This document shows positions 5,698 to 7,397 of a DNA stretch of 7,397 nucleotides, one piece after another. The position numbers were made by a program, and so were the translations under genes. The notes beneath the pieces were generated by a model. That model ran no database searches and was not told the DNA's origin. It saw only the letters and a list, made by a program, of their open reading frames with translations. This DNA is from Thiobacillus sp. (GTDB taxonomy: Bacteria; Pseudomonadota; Gammaproteobacteria; Burkholderiales; Thiobacillaceae). Position 1 is the first letter of the stretch. Every line of letters begins with the position of its first letter. The stretch covers positions 1-7,397 of the forward strand of contig JADMKH010000222.1 of the NCBI GenBank assembly GCA_018780025.1. The letters run 5' to 3'.

Positions 5698-5781
5698 ATG
5701 TGTTGCAGTTGCAAGTGTACTGCATTGAGCGGGAGACGGATGGAAAGTTCCGGCATGGGGACATTTTTCCATACGCCCGGT

Positions 5782-6168
5782 TTAGCGCATGAAAGGGAAT
5801 GGATCGTGCGCGATGGCAACCGCTGCCATATAGCCGAATACCAGCAGGGCGGCGATCCAGGCGGCGATGCGCTGGAACCGGGTTTTGCCGCGTTTGAGGG
5901 CGAAGGTGCCGAGGACGATATAAAGAATCAGCGCGAAAAATTTGGCGGTGAGCCAGCCGTGCACCAGCGGATATTGCTGAATCAGCACAGCCAATCCGAA
6001 GCCGCTGGACAGCAAGAGTGCGTCGTTGACATGCGGGACGATGCGTACCCAGCGCGCCTGCAGCCGGGGAGAGTTTGCCATCATCCAGACGCCGCGCAGA
6101 ACGAACAATGCCAGGGTGAGGGCAATCGTGGCGAGGTGGAACTGCTTGAGGAGGCTGTAGTAGGCCAT
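5782..6168 (-). CDS. SirB2 family integral membrane protein
   Basis: A 128-residue hydrophobic protein (MAYYSLLKQFHLATIALTLA...) with four predicted membrane helices at about residues 8-30, 48-66, 72-92 and 102-121. The opening YxxLKxxH pattern, PHxNDxxLL near 45-52 and the C-terminal charged tail (HDPFPFMR) fit the SirB family. The name comes from a proposed role in invasion-gene expression in Salmonella; in non-pathogens its biochemical job is unknown. The ATG at 6168 is two bases after the gph stop and has no evident Shine-Dalgarno, so translation is probably coupled to gph. Larger in-frame extensions would run deep into gph and are not supported. It is the last protein gene of the ubiG-gph-sirB2 cluster, followed by ssrA. 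Confidence 0.85.
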   Translation of the reverse strand: MAYYSLLKQFHLATIALTLALFVLRGVWMMANSPRLQARWVRIVPHVNDALLLSSGFGLAVLIQQYPLVHGWLTAKFFALILYIVLGTFALKRGKTRFQRIAAWIAALLVFGYMAAVAIAHDPFPFMR

Positions 6169-6170
6169 GC

Positions 6171-6836
6171 TCAGGGCGCCAGGTAGTCGAGGGTGTCGGC
6201 CGGGTGGTGGATTTGCGCGTGGGCGCCCCAAGTATGCGGCTGGTCGGTGGCATCGAGATAGCCCCAGGCGGCGACCAGCGCCGGCATGGCGGCAGCGCGC
6301 GCGGCCTGGATGTCGCGTTCGGCGTCGCCCAGGTACAGGCACTGCGCGGGCGTCGCGCCGCACAACTCGGCGGCGGCAAGCATCGGCGCCGGATGCGGTT
6401 TGGGCTGTGGGCAGGTGTCGCCGGAGACGATGCAGGCGGCGCGTTCGGCCAGGTCGAGAATGGACATCAGCGGTTCGGTGAAACGCGCCGGCTTGTTGGT
6501 GACCACGCCCCATTTCAGTTGGCGCGCGTCGAGCTCGGCCAGCAGGTCGAGGATGCCGGGGAAGGGACGCGAATGGCGGCAGATGTTGTCGGCGTAGAGC
6601 TGCAGGAATTCTTCGCGCATGTGGGCGAAGTGCGGGTCGTCTGGGTGCAGGTCGAAGCCGACGCCGAGCAGGCCGCGTGCGCCATGCGAGGCCTGCGGCC
6701 GGATCATGTCGTCGGCCAGCGGCGGCAGGCCGTGGCGCGCGCGTTGCAGGTTGAGCGCGTAGCCGAGGTCGGGCGCGGTGTCGACCAGGGTGCCGTCGAG
6801 GTCGAACAGGACGGCGCGGATATTCTCAAGCCTCAC
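6171..6836 (-). CDS. gph: Phosphoglycolate phosphatase, HAD superfamily
   Basis: A 221-residue cytoplasmic enzyme that dephosphorylates 2-phosphoglycolate to glycolate, clearing a product of DNA 3'-end repair and of oxygenase side reactions. HAD motifs are in order: FDLDGTLVDT at residues 11-20 (nucleophile Asp12, acid/base Asp14), VVTNKP at 111-116 (Thr113), Lys146 in QPKPHP, and GDAERD at 170-175 for Mg2+ binding. The cap region carries ALNLQRARHGLPPL and QASHGARGLLGVGF, typical of bacterial Gph. Length is normal. The start is GTG at 6836, inside the end of ubiG (11-nt overlap); no in-frame ATG lies near it, and the protein begins properly only there. The pairing with ubiG is common in betaproteobacteria. 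Other HAD substrates cannot be excluded from sequence alone. Confidence 0.93.
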   Translation of the reverse strand: MRLENIRAVLFDLDGTLVDTAPDLGYALNLQRARHGLPPLADDMIRPQASHGARGLLGVGFDLHPDDPHFAHMREEFLQLYADNICRHSRPFPGILDLLAELDARQLKWGVVTNKPARFTEPLMSILDLAERAACIVSGDTCPQPKPHPAPMLAAAELCGATPAQCLYLGDAERDIQAARAAAMPALVAAWGYLDATDQPHTWGAHAQIHHPADTLDYLAP

Positions 6837-7397
6837 GTTGCGTCGCCATCAGGTAGTTGACGTCGGTATCCGCTTCCAGCTTGTAGACCTTGGTCAGCGG
6901 GTTGTAGGTCATGCCGATCAGTTCCTGCGTCTCCAGTCCGGCTTCGCGCGCCATGCGGGCGAGTTCGGCCGGCTGGATGAATTTGGCGTAATCGTGGGTG
7001 CCGCGTGGTAATAGTTTGAGAATGTATTCGGCGCCGACGATGGCGAAGAGATAGCTCTTGGCGTTGCGGTTAAGCGTCGAGAAAAATACCCAGCCGCCGG
7101 GCTTGACCAGGCGCGAGCAGGCGGCGACGATCGAAGCGGGGTCGGGCACGTGTTCGAGCATTTCCATGCAGGTGACGACATCGAATTCGCCTGCGTGTTG
7201 CGCCGCAAAGTCTTCGGCCGACACCAACTGGTAGTCGACGCTCTGGCCTGATTCAAACAAATGCAGCTTGGCAACCTTGAGCGCCTTGTCCGACAGGTCA
7301 ATGCCGCTGACCGTTGCCCCAGCGCCGGCCATCGCCTCGGCCAGGATGCCGCCGCCGCAGCCGACGTCGAGCACTTTCATGCCGGCAAGCGCAGCCT
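6826..7397 (-). CDS. ubiG: Ubiquinone biosynthesis O-methyltransferase, partial (N-terminus outside window)
   Basis: UbiG catalyses both SAM-dependent O-methylations in ubiquinone synthesis. The visible 189 residues run from AALAGMKVLDVGCGGG to NYLMATQREA and a TGA at 6826-6828. The gene enters from the right edge; about 45 N-terminal residues are missing compared with the family's usual 230-240. Visible SAM-binding elements are VLDVGCGGGILAE (motif I), VSGIDLSDKAL with the acidic ribose-binding Asp, and FDVVTCMEMLEHVPDP. GTHDYAKFIQPAEL and GMTYNPLTKVYKL are characteristic of UbiG rather than UbiE. An ATG at 7380 falls inside motif I and cannot be the start. The end overlaps the gph start by 11 nt, indicating one operon. 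Confidence 0.95.
   Translation of the reverse strand, partial: AALAGMKVLDVGCGGGILAEAMAGAGATVSGIDLSDKALKVAKLHLFESGQSVDYQLVSAEDFAAQHAGEFDVVTCMEMLEHVPDPASIVAACSRLVKPGGWVFFSTLNRNAKSYLFAIVGAEYILKLLPRGTHDYAKFIQPAELARMAREAGLETQELIGMTYNPLTKVYKLEADTDVNYLMATQREA

Noticed and set aside
5657..6379. Minus-strand open frames running through the ssrA 5' end and sirB2
   Set aside because: They are out of frame with sirB2 and gph and Arg/Pro-rich, and they read into the tmRNA, which is clearly a structural RNA.
6204..6860. Plus-strand open frame of 218 codons opposite gph
   Set aside because: It is the mirror frame of a conserved HAD phosphatase with all four motifs, and shows no features of its own.

Overview
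The window looks like a chromosomal segment of a GC-rich betaproteobacterium, perhaps a Nitrosomonadales-type sulfur or iron oxidiser. Grounds: an RF2 reading frame starting MEAE with a programmed frameshift, a tmRNA encoding the tag AANDETYALAA, the order ubiG-gph, and a periplasmic c-type cytochrome joined to a DUF302 domain, a pairing I associate with chemolithotrophic betaproteobacteria. The placement is inference; no species can be named from the sequence.

Layout from left to right. (1) 1-497, minus: the 5' third of prfB, with its CTT-TGA-C +1 frameshift site intact. (2) 512-1795, minus: a polytopic MgtC/SapB plus DUF4010 membrane protein ending 14 nt upstream of prfB. (3) 1796-1989: an AT-rich divergent intergenic region. 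(4) 1990-3488, plus: a two-gene operon for a secreted diheme cytochrome c with a C-terminal DUF302 domain, translationally coupled through ATGA to a second, secreted, stand-alone DUF302 protein. (5) 3489-3654: a convergent intergenic region with an 18-bp perfect hairpin that can terminate from both sides. (6) 3655-4803, minus: a Fic-domain protein with its own inhibitory motif and a C-terminal winged helix. (7) 4804-5299: about 500 bases without an intact recognised gene. It holds the fic promoter region and, on the minus strand, what may be a broken gene disrupted by a 4-bp tandem duplication. (8) 5332-5697, minus: ssrA (tmRNA), followed by a strong intrinsic terminator at 5290-5326. (9) 5782-7397, minus: a tight ubiG-gph-sirB2 cluster (11-nt overlap, then a 2-nt gap), with ubiG cut by the right window edge.

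Housekeeping functions (translation termination, ribosome rescue, ubiquinone synthesis, phosphoglycolate clean-up) flank two accessory blocks. One is the periplasmic cytochrome/DUF302 operon, whose job is unknown and which is the most interesting system here. The other is the fic plus broken-gene block directly downstream of the ssrA 3' end, a place where mobile islands commonly insert. No integrase, att repeat, insertion sequence or CRISPR array is visible.
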